Assembly (NCBI RefSeq): GCF_003312915.1
Contig: NZ_CP030261.1
Coordinates: 3,100,001 to 3,164,000 of the forward strand
DNA: 64,000 nucleotides
Reading direction: 5' to 3'
Source of the DNA: Flavobacterium fluviale
GTDB lineage: Bacteria > Bacteroidota > Bacteroidia > Flavobacteriales > Flavobacteriaceae
In this document: positions 18,179 to 27,387 of the stretch, piece after piece
Position numbering within the stretch: position 1 is the stretch's first letter
Layout: each line of letters opens with the position of its first letter
Notes under the pieces: model-generated
Databases searched by the model: none
Seen by the model: only the letters and a program-made list of their open reading frames with translations
What the model was told of the DNA's origin: nothing
Translations under genes and position numbers: made by a program

Positions 18179-18364
18179 TTACATAATCTGCTGTATATTT
18201 TCATTTGAATCCCGGTCAGATACAGGAGTTTCAATTTTGTCGTCCCAGTGACCCCAGTCTCCCTTGTATGAGCGTAAAAATATCAATTCATCATTTTCTC
18301 CCATGCACAAAAATGTGCTGCAAGTTGACTGCTCTTTTTTTATAGTGTTTTTTGAAGTTTCCAT
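18179..18364 (-). CDS. Small hypothetical protein
   Basis: ORF of 61 codons in an otherwise empty gap: hydrophilic, with a Trp-rich patch (YKGDWGHWDDK) and two Cys. No family is recognised. It is accepted tentatively because it has an ATG, fills the gap between a terminator and the copper cluster, and does not overlap another gene. It could be spurious. Confidence 0.4.
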   Translation of the reverse strand: METSKNTIKKEQSTCSTFLCMGENDELIFLRSYKGDWGHWDDKIETPVSDRDSNENIQQIM

Positions 18365-18546
18365 GACTTTGAGGGTGTTAAGTTAAGTAATGTCAAAATT
18401 AAACAGTCTCTCTCACAATTTGTTATATAATAATTTTAAATTGTTGTCAAATTATCATCTTGCGGTTTAAATTTACAATAAGATAAATTTGTCTTTTAGT
18501 GATATAAAAAAGTCAGCTTTCGTTAAAATAAATACAAAATTGTACG

Positions 18547-18554
18547 TACTTTTG
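18547..18554 (+). promoter_or_regulatory. -7 box before the copper cluster
   Basis: TACTTTTG matches TAnnTTTG, 19 bases upstream of the TTG start at 18574. This supports that start and gives a very short leader. No clear TTG lies at the -33 position. Confidence 0.45.
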
Positions 18555-18573
18555 CTCAAAAAGCAGCAAGCAG

Positions 18574-18942
18574 TTGAAAAGATTAATCATCATAGCACTT
18601 TCTATATTAATTTTATCTCCATCATTTGGCAGCTTGTTTGTATATGCTTCATTCAAAATCAATCAGAAAGAAATAGCCCAAACCATTTGTGTACAGCGTA
18701 AATTAGCTTTTAATAGTTGTAACGGACGATGCGAACTTCAAAAAAGCATCAAAAAATATTCTGATAACGAAAAGAAAATGCAGGACAGCCTAAAAGATAA
18801 ATTAGAGCTTGTTTATGTACAAAGCACTGCCGAAGTCAGCTTTGAAAACATTCCTGTAACGGAATCAAAAAAGAATACATCTACTTTATTTGAAAAGAAA
18901 CCAATCTCGGCTTCTAATCTTACTTTTCACCCTCCGGTCTAG
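18574..18942 (+). CDS. Small membrane-anchored protein with CxGxC motif (copy 1)
   Basis: Protein of 122 residues with a hydrophobic N-terminal segment (about 3-25), then a soluble domain expected outside the cytoplasmic membrane. Cysteines are C39, C49 and C53, the last two in CNGRC. The gene at 22173-22556 encodes a paralogue with cysteines at exactly the same positions and the shared pattern FK.NQ..I....CV. The start is TTG; a -7 box 19 bases upstream fits it and excludes much longer forms. No known domain is recognised. It begins a cluster around an OprC-like copper receptor, so metal binding by the three cysteines is a fair inference. Confidence 0.72.
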   Translation: MKRLIIIALSILILSPSFGSLFVYASFKINQKEIAQTICVQRKLAFNSCNGRCELQKSIKKYSDNEKKMQDSLKDKLELVYVQSTAEVSFENIPVTESKKNTSTLFEKKPISASNLTFHPPV

Positions 18943-19259
18943 TTTTATACAGATCGATATTTCCGTTTATTTTGTTTAAATTATATCATTATTTATGTTT
19001 AATGATATACAAGAATGTATGATATATTTCATTTTGAAATGAATTTATTATAACAGATAAATTTCTCCTATCGAGCAATTTGTTTGACAGGTTTCTTGCA
19101 GCAGCAATAATTGATCTTACTTCAATAATTGAAAAATATATTTATATGTTCTATTTCAATTAAAAAAATCAAATTTTACGGCACTTTCGCTTTTTTGGAT
19201 TTGCAAAAATCTCACTGCATTGTGCTGTATTTTACACAGTTTTTCTAACATTAATATCA
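18943..19259 (+). other. Gap within the copper cluster
   Basis: 317 AT-rich bases with no ORF. Two weak dyads are visible: ATTTCA-TTT-TGAAAT (19026-19040), and CTGT-N7-ACAG shortly before the ATG at 19260. Either could be a metalloregulator site, but neither matches a motif I can name. No convincing TAnnTTTG box was found. Confidence 0.35.
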
Positions 19260-20183
19260 ATGAAATCTTTTAAAATTTTAGTTCTTGCACTATTAGGTGT
19301 ACTAACTTCCTGCACAATTGACAAAACAGATTACGAAGCAGAAATGGGCTCTCAAGTTCCAGAAAATTATGAGTTTAAAGAAGCGGTTTCGTTTACCAGC
19401 GGTACTTTTAAAATAAGTATTGAAGCGCTAAATGGAACATTTTATAAGGGTTATAATGAGCTTCATTTAAAAATCACAAATACGCAGACGAACCAAAATG
19501 TAAGCACATCTGAAGTTACTTTTTTACCAATTAAAAGCAGCACCGATGGAGGCAGAACTTCATGTCCGCATGAGTATAAGCTACAATACGATAACGTAAA
19601 TAAATATTTCGCCGGATATTCTGTTTTTACAAGCGAAAGTGAGACAGCAGACAGCTGGAAATTATATGTGAGTTTTACTGCTGACAACCAGAAATATGAA
19701 TTAAGTAAAGATATTTCGGTGGCAAAGCAAAGCAATAAAAACCTGAATATGACAACGTTTACAGGGAAAGACGATGAACAATATGTAATTGCATTGGTCG
19801 CTCCTCAAAAACCTACTGTTTCTGAAAACAAATTAGTAGCAGGCATTTATAAATATAATAAACCAGTTAATGCAGCTGGAACTTTTCCAGATCCTTCACA
19901 ATTTTCGTATTCAGAAGTGAGTGGTTATACTTTAAAATTAGATCCCAGAATGCCAGAGCCTTCAATGGGAAATCATTCTTCGCCCAATAATCAGGATTTG
20001 ACACAGCAAAATGACGGTTTGTATCACGGAGTCGTCAATTATACGATGACAGGAAACTGGACTTTAAATTTGATAATGATGAATCAAAATGGGTTAATCC
20101 TAAAAGGAACTGTGGTTCCAACAGATTTTACGCCTGGAGTTGAAGGTGTAAAAAGTGAACTTTATATTGATACATTATTCTAA
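19260..20183 (+). CDS. FixH/YtkA-like lipoprotein of the copper cluster
   Basis: Lipoprotein of 307 residues with lipobox ending at C18 (VLTSC). It seems to contain two related beta-sandwich segments (about 35-150 and 160-295). The second has the pattern MP.PSMG.HSSPNN, then YHGVVNYTMTGNWTLNL, as in YtkA/FixH-like domains, where Met and His residues can hold copper. The gene ends 5 bases before the receptor gene, so they are co-transcribed. A periplasmic copper-carrier role is inferred from the Met/His motif and the neighbours. Confidence 0.8.
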   Translation: MKSFKILVLALLGVLTSCTIDKTDYEAEMGSQVPENYEFKEAVSFTSGTFKISIEALNGTFYKGYNELHLKITNTQTNQNVSTSEVTFLPIKSSTDGGRTSCPHEYKLQYDNVNKYFAGYSVFTSESETADSWKLYVSFTADNQKYELSKDISVAKQSNKNLNMTTFTGKDDEQYVIALVAPQKPTVSENKLVAGIYKYNKPVNAAGTFPDPSQFSYSEVSGYTLKLDPRMPEPSMGNHSSPNNQDLTQQNDGLYHGVVNYTMTGNWTLNLIMMNQNGLILKGTVVPTDFTPGVEGVKSELYIDTLF

Positions 20184-20188
20184 AAGAC

Positions 20189-22168
20189 ATGAAATATCTA
20201 ATAATGTTACTTTTTTTGGGATTGTATGTAAATGCTCAAAATACACATGTTCATCACGACAGCATTAAAAGCTTAGAAGAAGTAAAAGTAAAAAGCGCAG
20301 CAAAAAAGAAAATCGAAACCGAAATGAAAATGGCAGTTTCAGTTGATGAATTTTTATCATCATCGGAAAATATCAGTTTTATAAAAAGAGGTGCTTATGC
20401 ATGGGAACCGCTGCTGAATAATATGAGTTCCGAACGTTCTACAGTGACCATTGACGGAATGCACGTTTTTGGAGCCTGTACCGATAAAATGGACCCGATT
20501 ACTTCTTATGTAGAAAGTAATAATCTTTCTACGATTGATATAAAGTCAGGTCAGGAAGGCGGTCTTCATGGTGCAACTGTTGCGGGAAGCATAGATTTAA
20601 AAAGAAAAAGCACGCCATTTGGTCTTGCCAAAAAATGGAATGGAACATACCAAAGCGGATTTGAATTTAATAATAAGCAATTTTTCAATTTAGGAAATGT
20701 GGCATATTCGGGCGAAAAATTCGTAGCCGAGGGAAGTGTTTCTTATCGAAAAGCTGCTGATTATTATGATGGAAACAATAATGAAGTCAAACATTCCCAA
20801 TATAAAAAATTCAACACTTCATTAGGTTTTGCCTATAAAACAAGTGATTTATCGGCAGTAAGACTGGATGCAATTTTTGATATGGCAAAAGATGTGGGAT
20901 ATCCCGCTCTTCCAATGGATTTATCACTTTCGCGTGCGCTTATTACATCAGCATCTTATAAACAATTATTTGAGGACGGATTAATAAAAGTAGTCGATAC
21001 AAAAATCTATTTCAACGCGATTGAGCATTATATGGATGATACGACTCGTCCTGAAAATTTAGTGCATATGGACATGCCAGGCTGGAGCACTACTTATGGT
21101 TTGGTTTCTAAAGCAAACGCAAAAAAAGATAATTATTCGTCTGAAATACAGTTGAATGCTTACGATAATCTATCGATTGCAGAAATGAGAATGTATCCGC
21201 AGGATCGAAGCGAAAGAACCATGTTTGCGTACAGCTGGCCGTGGGTAACGACGCGCTATGCGGGACTTTCGATGAATAATTCTTGGGATATATCGGAGAA
21301 AAGCCAGGTAAATCTTGGAGGTTCTTTGGGCGTAAATTACAACTACTCCAAATATGTAGAGTTCAACTGGATTTTTCATCCTGGAGCGCCTCAGGAAAAA
21401 ACGAGATTCCTGCCAAGCTTACATGCAGGTTATAACCTTAATATTGATCAATTTAATTTTTCTGTTGGAACCGGTTACGGACATCGAGCACCTTCTGTTT
21501 CTGAGGGTTACGGTTACTATATCTACAATAGTTTTGATCGTTACGATTATATCGGAAATCCTAATTTGAAAAATGAAATTTCGTACGAAGGAAATGCAAG
21601 TGCAGGTTTTAAAAACGAAAGATTAAGCATTCAGGGAAAAATAAATTACTTCTACATTGAGAATTACATCATTGGAAGGATTTTAAGTATGGGAAGTCCT
21701 ATGAATTATCAATCGGTTGGGGTAAAGGGTTATACTTCATTAGATTACGCAACACTGTTAAATATGTCTATGAATGCCAGTTATGATATTTTAGAGCATT
21801 TACATTGGAAGGGAACACTGACTTATGCACGCGGAATGGATGATAAAGGAGGAAATCTGCCTTTTATTCGTCCGTTGAGTTATCAGACTTCGCTTCATTT
21901 TATGCATCAAAATTTCGGAATTCAAACTTCTGTAAATGGAGATTTTGAGCAGATTAATTACAGTCCAGAATATGGAGAAGATTTGACATCTGCTTACACC
22001 ATCTGGAATATTTCTGCCGATTATACTTTTAAAATCAATAAAGTAAAAACCGTTTTGCAGGTTGGAGCAGAGAATATTTTAAATGAATATTACAGCACTT
22101 ATGCCGACTGGGGAAATATCCCGAGAATGGGACGTAATATTTTCACTTCTTTAAAATTCAATTTCTAA
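20189..22168 (+). CDS. TonB-dependent receptor, OprC-like copper type
   Basis: Outer-membrane TonB-dependent receptor of 659 residues with a signal peptide (cleavage about VNA-QN), a plug (about 30-140) and a 22-strand barrel ending FTSLKFNF. The mature N-terminus is His-rich (THVHH). The plug has TIDGMHVFGACTDKMDP, giving C97-x3-M101. The barrel has H280-x-M282 (EHYMDD), with a second His-Met cluster at H293-M294-M296. OprC of Pseudomonas binds copper through CxxxM and HxM, so this arrangement strongly suggests copper uptake. Size and plug sequence also fit the OprC/NosA family rather than SusC. It lies between the FixH-like lipoprotein and the second Cys protein. Confidence 0.9.
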   Translation: MKYLIMLLFLGLYVNAQNTHVHHDSIKSLEEVKVKSAAKKKIETEMKMAVSVDEFLSSSENISFIKRGAYAWEPLLNNMSSERSTVTIDGMHVFGACTDKMDPITSYVESNNLSTIDIKSGQEGGLHGATVAGSIDLKRKSTPFGLAKKWNGTYQSGFEFNNKQFFNLGNVAYSGEKFVAEGSVSYRKAADYYDGNNNEVKHSQYKKFNTSLGFAYKTSDLSAVRLDAIFDMAKDVGYPALPMDLSLSRALITSASYKQLFEDGLIKVVDTKIYFNAIEHYMDDTTRPENLVHMDMPGWSTTYGLVSKANAKKDNYSSEIQLNAYDNLSIAEMRMYPQDRSERTMFAYSWPWVTTRYAGLSMNNSWDISEKSQVNLGGSLGVNYNYSKYVEFNWIFHPGAPQEKTRFLPSLHAGYNLNIDQFNFSVGTGYGHRAPSVSEGYGYYIYNSFDRYDYIGNPNLKNEISYEGNASAGFKNERLSIQGKINYFYIENYIIGRILSMGSPMNYQSVGVKGYTSLDYATLLNMSMNASYDILEHLHWKGTLTYARGMDDKGGNLPFIRPLSYQTSLHFMHQNFGIQTSVNGDFEQINYSPEYGEDLTSAYTIWNISADYTFKINKVKTVLQVGAENILNEYYSTYADWGNIPRMGRNIFTSLKFNF

Positions 22169-22172
22169 CAAA

Positions 22173-22556
22173 ATGAAAAAAGTTTTTAGTTTCACAATGA
22201 CAATGCTGTTTCTGCTGGTTTCTTTCCAGCAGGCATTGATTATTGTACACTTTAAACTCAATCAGAATATAATAGAAAAAGAGTTTTGTGTCAATAAAAC
22301 TAAGCCAGAACTGCAGTGTCATGGTAAATGTCATTTAAAGAAAGAACTAGAAAAATCAGATAACACCGATTTGGAACTTACCAGCATCGGCAAGAAAATC
22401 GACATTTATTTAACTTCTAATTTTGAATTTGAAATTCCAATTGTAAAAAATATAAAAGTTGCTAAAGCAGTAATTTATAGAGAATTTGAACTGATAGAAC
22501 CATATCTGGAAATTTTTGTACCGCCGCCTATTTTAGAATTGATTACCTCGGTTTAA
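22173..22556 (+). CDS. Small membrane-anchored protein with CxGxC motif (copy 2)
   Basis: Protein of 127 residues, a paralogue of the one at 18574-18942. It has an N-terminal hydrophobic segment (about 5-27), then FKLNQNIIEKEFCV, with C39, C49 and C53 (CHGKC) at the same positions as in copy 1, and a Pro-rich end (VPPPI). It starts 4 bases after the receptor stop, so they are coupled. The family is not known to me. Its repeated presence around a copper receptor suggests a periplasmic metal or thiol function. Confidence 0.8.
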   Translation: MKKVFSFTMTMLFLLVSFQQALIIVHFKLNQNIIEKEFCVNKTKPELQCHGKCHLKKELEKSDNTDLELTSIGKKIDIYLTSNFEFEIPIVKNIKVAKAVIYREFELIEPYLEIFVPPPILELITSV

Positions 22557-22592
22557 TTAATAAATAGAATTACAAAAATTAAAATAAAAGAA

Positions 22593-23468
22593 ATGCAAAA
22601 TTTTAAAAAATACTTATTACTATCAATTGCCTCTTTGGCATTCGTATCGTGTTCTAGCGATGAAGACAATGCTGTTGCGAATAATGTAACATTGGAATTC
22701 AATAATACTTTCAAAAACACAACTATTGTATTAGGAAATGCAGCTTCAACATCTGCGACGATAAATACTTCTGCAGCAGGGCAGGTACATCATTTTTCAG
22801 AATTAAAATATGTAATCAGCAATATCCGTCTTGTAAAAGATAATGGAGATGAAGTTCCATACAATGTAAACGATTTGGATAAAGGAGCGACAGTTATCGA
22901 CCAGTCAAAAACGGCTTCATTAAGTTATGTTTTGAGTAATGTTCCTGCCGCATCTTACAAGCAGATTAAGTTTGGTTTAGGTATTAAACCAGAACAAAAT
23001 ACTTTAGATCAGGTGAGATTTCCAAATTTTTATGCAGCAGCCGGCGCTAACGATACAGCAATGATGTGGGAATGGGGAAGCGGCTACCGTTTTACAAAAG
23101 TAGAAGGATTTTATGATACTGATAATAAAACAATGTCTATTCATACAGGAAGTACAGTAGCAGGTACAAACGGAGTTCCATCAAGTTACACGCAGGGTGT
23201 AAACGCTTACAGAGATATTGCTTTAAACCTGACAGCAAACGCAGTTGTGGGAAGTAAAGGTCCTAAAATTAAAATTCAAGCTGATTTTGATAAAATGTTA
23301 AGCGGAAAAACAAATACAATCACGCTGTCGACAGGAACAGGGAATGGAGATAACGCAACTCCAAACGTTCACACTGCTGCTCAAATGGTGAAATTTGTTG
23401 ATAATTTCGGAGGAAATGGTTTAAGCGATATTACAGGAATGTTTTCTGTTACAGCTGTAGAAAACTAA
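22593..23468 (+). CDS. MbnP-like copper-binding lipoprotein
   Basis: Lipoprotein of 291 residues, lipobox C20 (FVSC), of the MbnP family. Recognisable landmarks are LEFNNTF at the start of the mature domain, HHFSELKYVISNI, and the MMWEWGSGYRF-EGFY signature with W159 and W161. In methanotrophs MbnP binds copper after its partner MbnH converts a Trp to kynurenine. The MbnH-like di-haem gene follows directly, so the same pairing is likely. Which Trp would be modified cannot be told from sequence. No methanobactin synthesis genes are in the window, so the pair here would serve general copper acquisition. Confidence 0.87.
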   Translation: MQNFKKYLLLSIASLAFVSCSSDEDNAVANNVTLEFNNTFKNTTIVLGNAASTSATINTSAAGQVHHFSELKYVISNIRLVKDNGDEVPYNVNDLDKGATVIDQSKTASLSYVLSNVPAASYKQIKFGLGIKPEQNTLDQVRFPNFYAAAGANDTAMMWEWGSGYRFTKVEGFYDTDNKTMSIHTGSTVAGTNGVPSSYTQGVNAYRDIALNLTANAVVGSKGPKIKIQADFDKMLSGKTNTITLSTGTGNGDNATPNVHTAAQMVKFVDNFGGNGLSDITGMFSVTAVEN

Positions 23469-23479
23469 AATCATATTTT

Positions 23480-23518
23480 CAGAACCGTCTAAATTTAAAG
23501 AAGAGACGGTTCTGTTTT
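23480..23518 (+). terminator. Hairpin with T-run between the mbnP-like and mbnH-like genes
   Basis: Stem CAGAACCGTCT/AGACGGTTCTG (11 perfect pairs), loop of 13 bases, then TTTT. It lies 12 bases before the next ATG. It may cause partial termination and so lower expression of the di-haem gene relative to the MbnP-like one. Confidence 0.6.
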
Positions 23519-23530
23519 AAATTATTTGAA

Positions 23531-24547
23531 ATGAAAAAAATAGCTGGTTTCCTATTGCTTTTATTGCTGTTTACATCTTGTAACAGCGATGATTCTGATA
23601 TGATTTCTATTGATAATCCCGAAATTTCATTGAATATTCCTGCTGGATTTCCAGAGTTAAATGCATTTGTAAGTCAAAACAAGCCGACTAAGTATGGCGT
23701 GGAATTGGGTGAAATGCTTTTTTCTGAAAAGAGATTAAGTGCGGATAATACCATTTCATGTGCAAGCTGTCATATTCAGGCAAATGCTTTTGCAGACCAG
23801 CATGCGCAAGCGGTTGGAATTGAAGGAAGAATCGGGCTTCGTAACACGCCATCCATTCAAAATTTGGCTTTTATGAAATTTTACAATTGGGATGGAAGTA
23901 AGCTCCAATTGGAAGATCAGCCGTTGGTTCCTATTATAACTCACGAAGAAATGGATTCGTCTATTTTGGAAGTTATTGGTAAAATCAAAGATGATGCGGT
24001 CTACAAGGATTTATTCAGAAAAACATTTGGCGATGAGAATATTACACCAGAAAGAATCTTTAAAAGTATTGCGCAGTTTGAGTATACATTAATTTCAGCC
24101 AATAGTAAATACGATAAAGTAAAACGAAACGTAGCTTCCTTTACAGAAAGTGAATTGCAGGGTTATCAAACTTTTCAACAGAAATGCGCAAGCTGTCATA
24201 GTTCAGAATTATTTACAGACCAGACCTTTAGAAATATCGGTTTTCCCATAAATACCAATTCTAATGAAGCTGGTCGTGCAAGAGTTACCGGTATTCCAAG
24301 CGATTTAATGAGTTTTCGTGTACCGACATTACGAAATATTGAGCATACGGCTCCTTATGGAAGTTTCGGGCAGTTTTCAACTTTAAAATCGGTTTTAGAT
24401 TATTTTGATACTGGTGTTTTAGACTCGGAAAATCTCGATCCGATTTTTAAAAATAATGGTAAAAGAATCCCTCTGACAGAAGAAGAAAAAACGAATCTTA
24501 TCGCATTTATGAAAACATTGAGCGATACAGATTTTGTAAAAAACTAG
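23531..24547 (+). CDS. Di-haem cytochrome c peroxidase-like protein (MbnH type)
   Basis: Lipoprotein of 338 residues (lipobox C17) of the di-haem cytochrome c peroxidase/MauG superfamily, with two CxxCH haem sites: C77-C80-H81 and C219-C222-H223. The conserved RNTPSIQN and FRVPTLRNIEHTAPYGSFG segments place it in the CcpA/MauG/MbnH group. Next to an MbnP-like gene the best reading is MbnH, which oxidises a Trp of MbnP to kynurenine. A peroxide-scavenging peroxidase is the alternative. It is the last gene of the cluster and a strong terminator follows. Confidence 0.88.
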   Translation: MKKIAGFLLLLLLFTSCNSDDSDMISIDNPEISLNIPAGFPELNAFVSQNKPTKYGVELGEMLFSEKRLSADNTISCASCHIQANAFADQHAQAVGIEGRIGLRNTPSIQNLAFMKFYNWDGSKLQLEDQPLVPIITHEEMDSSILEVIGKIKDDAVYKDLFRKTFGDENITPERIFKSIAQFEYTLISANSKYDKVKRNVASFTESELQGYQTFQQKCASCHSSELFTDQTFRNIGFPINTNSNEAGRARVTGIPSDLMSFRVPTLRNIEHTAPYGSFGQFSTLKSVLDYFDTGVLDSENLDPIFKNNGKRIPLTEEEKTNLIAFMKTLSDTDFVKN

Positions 24548-24580
24548 ATCGCTTAGGATTTATAAAAAGAAACAAAATAG

Positions 24581-24613
24581 AAAAAGCTAAACGTATGCAG
24601 TTTAGCTTTTTTT
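24581..24613 (+). terminator. Terminator of the copper cluster
   Basis: Stem AAAGCTAAAC/GTTTAGCTTT around a 7-base loop, with A-run before and T-run after. It lies between convergent genes, so it may serve both. Confidence 0.75.
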
Positions 24614-24645
24614 ATAGGTACTAGCTAAAATAGTGTCTTAAAAAG

Positions 24646-27261
24646 TTACTTTTCAAGTATTATGTTTTTTGTGGTAACATTAAATCGTGCATTTTGCATA
24701 TCACTAGAGTTATAAGGCTGTTTTCCTCCAATTGAAATTGTAAACCATCCGGGCTCTATTATACGCTGACTTTTTTTATTAATCATTGATAATTGTCTAG
24801 GCGTTATGGTAAAACTAACAGTTTTTGTTTCACCTTTTTTTAGATCAATTCGCTCAAATCCTTCTAATTGCCAAATGGGGCGTGGAGTAGAGGCTTTTTC
24901 ATCTTTTAAATATAATTCAACAACTTCTTCTCCGTCACGATCGCCAATATTTGTGACATCTACTTTAACGACAAAATCATTTTTTGCATCAATATTTTGC
25001 GGAACATCTATATTGCTGTATTTGAATTTTGTATAGCTCAAACCAAATCCAAAAGGGTACAGAGGTTTTTTCTGAAAGTATCTATACGTACGGCCTTTCA
25101 TATCATAATTATTAAAATCTGGAAGCTGCTCTACAGATTTATAATACGTAACAGGCAGTCTTCCTGCGGGATTATAGTCTCCAAAAAGCACATCGGCAAT
25201 TGCGTTACCGCCTTGCTGTCCAGGATATCCAGCAGTTAGAATTGCGGGAACATTATCGTTTGCCCAATTTACTGCCAGCGCACTTCCATTAATTAAAACT
25301 AAAATTACAGGCTTTCCAGTGGCGTTTATTACTTTCATTAATTCTTCTTGATTGGCAGGTAAGTTTAAGCTCGTACGATCTCCGCCATCAAAACCATCAG
25401 CTTCCACTTTCATTTCTTCGCCTTCCAAACGCTCATTTAATCCTAAAACTAAAATTACAGCATCTGCTTGATTTGCAGTTTGAACTGCTTCTGCCAGTAA
25501 ATCGCCTTGCGGTTCTGACCATAAAAGATGTGCTGTCGCATTGCCGTAATAGTTTTTGTACTTTGCGGTAATTTTATATTTTTTTCCAGCTGTTAATTCA
25601 ATTTTTTGGGGACGAATTCTAGGATGATGTTCATTTTTTCCACCCGATGTTTCTCCAGTTTCTACTTCAATGGTCATAAAAGGTTTTGACCATTCCGAAA
25701 TATTATAAGTCCCAGTTTTTGGTGCGATGATATAGCCAGTCCATTTAACACTATAGTTTCCCATTTTTAAGCGTGGATCAGGCGTGTCAATGTCCCAGTC
25801 AAAATCTATTTTGTCATCAATACGTGAGAAAAGTGGTTTTCCCTGCCACTCTGTATTGTCGAAATATTCTGCAGTTAAACCTTGTGTTCCATTTTCATTT
25901 TGAAGATAAATAGAAGGAATAACAGTCATTTCGGGAACACCTTTGGCAAGATCTGTTCCTTTCGCATATAATATTGCTGCATTTGGTTCAAGTTTATTCT
26001 TAATACCTTTTAAGACAGTAATAGGATTGCTCGGAACACCATTATAATTTCCCCATAGTGATTGCACGTCATTGGCATTTGGTCCAATTACAGCTACTGT
26101 TTTAATATTTTTTGAAAGAGGAAGTGTTTGATTTTGATTTTTTAAAAGCACAATGCTTTTTTGGGAAGCTTTGCGTGCCAGCCAATCATGTGCCGCGTTA
26201 TTATTTACAGAAAAAGGAATTTGCGCATAAGGTACAATTTCGTCAGGATCGAACATTCCTAGCTTAAAACGAGCTGTAAACAAACGTTTTAGCGTAATGT
26301 CAATATCATTTTCCGTAAGTAGTTTACGATCGAATGCCTCTTTTAATGATTTAAAACTGCTGCCGCATTCTAAATCTAGGCCTACTTTTACTGCTAATGC
26401 AGAAGCTTCGGCTTCATCTTTCGTTATTTTGTGATATTTCCAAATATCTGTAACCGCACCACAGTCTGAAACTATATAGCCGTTAAATCGCCAGTCTTTC
26501 CTCAAAATACTAAACAAGAATGGACTGGCACTGCAGGATTCCCCTCTAAAGCGATTGTATGCTCCCATTATAGAGTAAACATGTCCATCTTTTACCAAAG
26601 CTCGAAAAGCAGGAAGATAAGTTTCGTACAAATCAATATCGCTGGTTGCGGCATTAAAAGTATGTCGAGACGGTTCTGGTCCAGAATGAACGGCATAATG
26701 TTTTGCTGTCGCCACAACTTTAAGATATTTGGGATCATTTCCCTGAAGACCTTTCACGTAATTAAGTCCGAGCTGGCCGGTTAGAAAAGGGTCTTCACCG
26801 TAGGTTTCATGACCACGTCCCCAGCGCGGATCGCGAAAAATATTAATATTTGGAGACCAAAACGTTAATCCCTGATAAATACCATGCTGTCCTCGTCTCA
26901 AATATTCGTGATGTTTGGCACGTGCTTCGTCAGAAATGGCATTTGCAACCTCAAATACTAATTGACGATCCCAAGAAGAAGCGATAGAAATAGATTGCGG
27001 AAAAACAGTTGCATATCCTGCGCGGGCAACCCCATGTAAAGATTCGTTCCACCAATTGTATTCGGGTATGCCAAGTCGTGCGATTGCTGGTGCGGAATCC
27101 ATTAACTGGCTTATTTTTTCGTCTAAAGTCATTATGGAAACTAGGTCGTCTACACGCTGTTCAATTGTTAGGTCTGGGTTATTGAATTGATAGTTGTTTT
27201 GCGCAGAAGTTTTTATTGCTCCTGCATATAGTACAAACGCAATTAGAATTATTTTTTTCAT
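24646..27261 (-). CDS. Glycoside hydrolase family 3 enzyme with PA14 domain
   Basis: Secreted GH3 enzyme of 871 residues with a signal peptide (end about KTSA-QN). The N-terminal TIM barrel (about 35-330) carries the nucleophile Asp in GYIVSDCGAV and the substrate motif KHY. The alpha/beta domain is interrupted by a PA14 insertion (about 460-595, YFDNTEWQGKPLF to AHLLWSEPQGD), and a fibronectin-III-like domain closes the protein. This layout is typical of beta-glucosidases or beta-xylosidases of Bacteroidota; the exact sugar cannot be decided. It stands alone, convergent with the copper cluster and divergent from the BlaI gene, whose operator array lies in the shared upstream region. Confidence 0.93.
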   Translation of the reverse strand: MKKIILIAFVLYAGAIKTSAQNNYQFNNPDLTIEQRVDDLVSIMTLDEKISQLMDSAPAIARLGIPEYNWWNESLHGVARAGYATVFPQSISIASSWDRQLVFEVANAISDEARAKHHEYLRRGQHGIYQGLTFWSPNINIFRDPRWGRGHETYGEDPFLTGQLGLNYVKGLQGNDPKYLKVVATAKHYAVHSGPEPSRHTFNAATSDIDLYETYLPAFRALVKDGHVYSIMGAYNRFRGESCSASPFLFSILRKDWRFNGYIVSDCGAVTDIWKYHKITKDEAEASALAVKVGLDLECGSSFKSLKEAFDRKLLTENDIDITLKRLFTARFKLGMFDPDEIVPYAQIPFSVNNNAAHDWLARKASQKSIVLLKNQNQTLPLSKNIKTVAVIGPNANDVQSLWGNYNGVPSNPITVLKGIKNKLEPNAAILYAKGTDLAKGVPEMTVIPSIYLQNENGTQGLTAEYFDNTEWQGKPLFSRIDDKIDFDWDIDTPDPRLKMGNYSVKWTGYIIAPKTGTYNISEWSKPFMTIEVETGETSGGKNEHHPRIRPQKIELTAGKKYKITAKYKNYYGNATAHLLWSEPQGDLLAEAVQTANQADAVILVLGLNERLEGEEMKVEADGFDGGDRTSLNLPANQEELMKVINATGKPVILVLINGSALAVNWANDNVPAILTAGYPGQQGGNAIADVLFGDYNPAGRLPVTYYKSVEQLPDFNNYDMKGRTYRYFQKKPLYPFGFGLSYTKFKYSNIDVPQNIDAKNDFVVKVDVTNIGDRDGEEVVELYLKDEKASTPRPIWQLEGFERIDLKKGETKTVSFTITPRQLSMINKKSQRIIEPGWFTISIGGKQPYNSSDMQNARFNVTTKNIILEK

Positions 27262-27387
27262 TCAGGTTTTGGTTGATAGTTGTTATGCTAAAAATAAACA
27301 AAAAAATCAGATGTTGTTTTAATGATTGATAATTAGGCGTGTACTTGTTCTTTTAATGGGATTATTTACTGCCTTTTAAAAGTAATT

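Noticed and set aside
18489..18701. 70-codon ORF overlapping the start of the first CxGxC protein
   Set aside because: Different frame, low-complexity start and no protein-like features; the overlapping frame has a paralogue with conserved cysteines.
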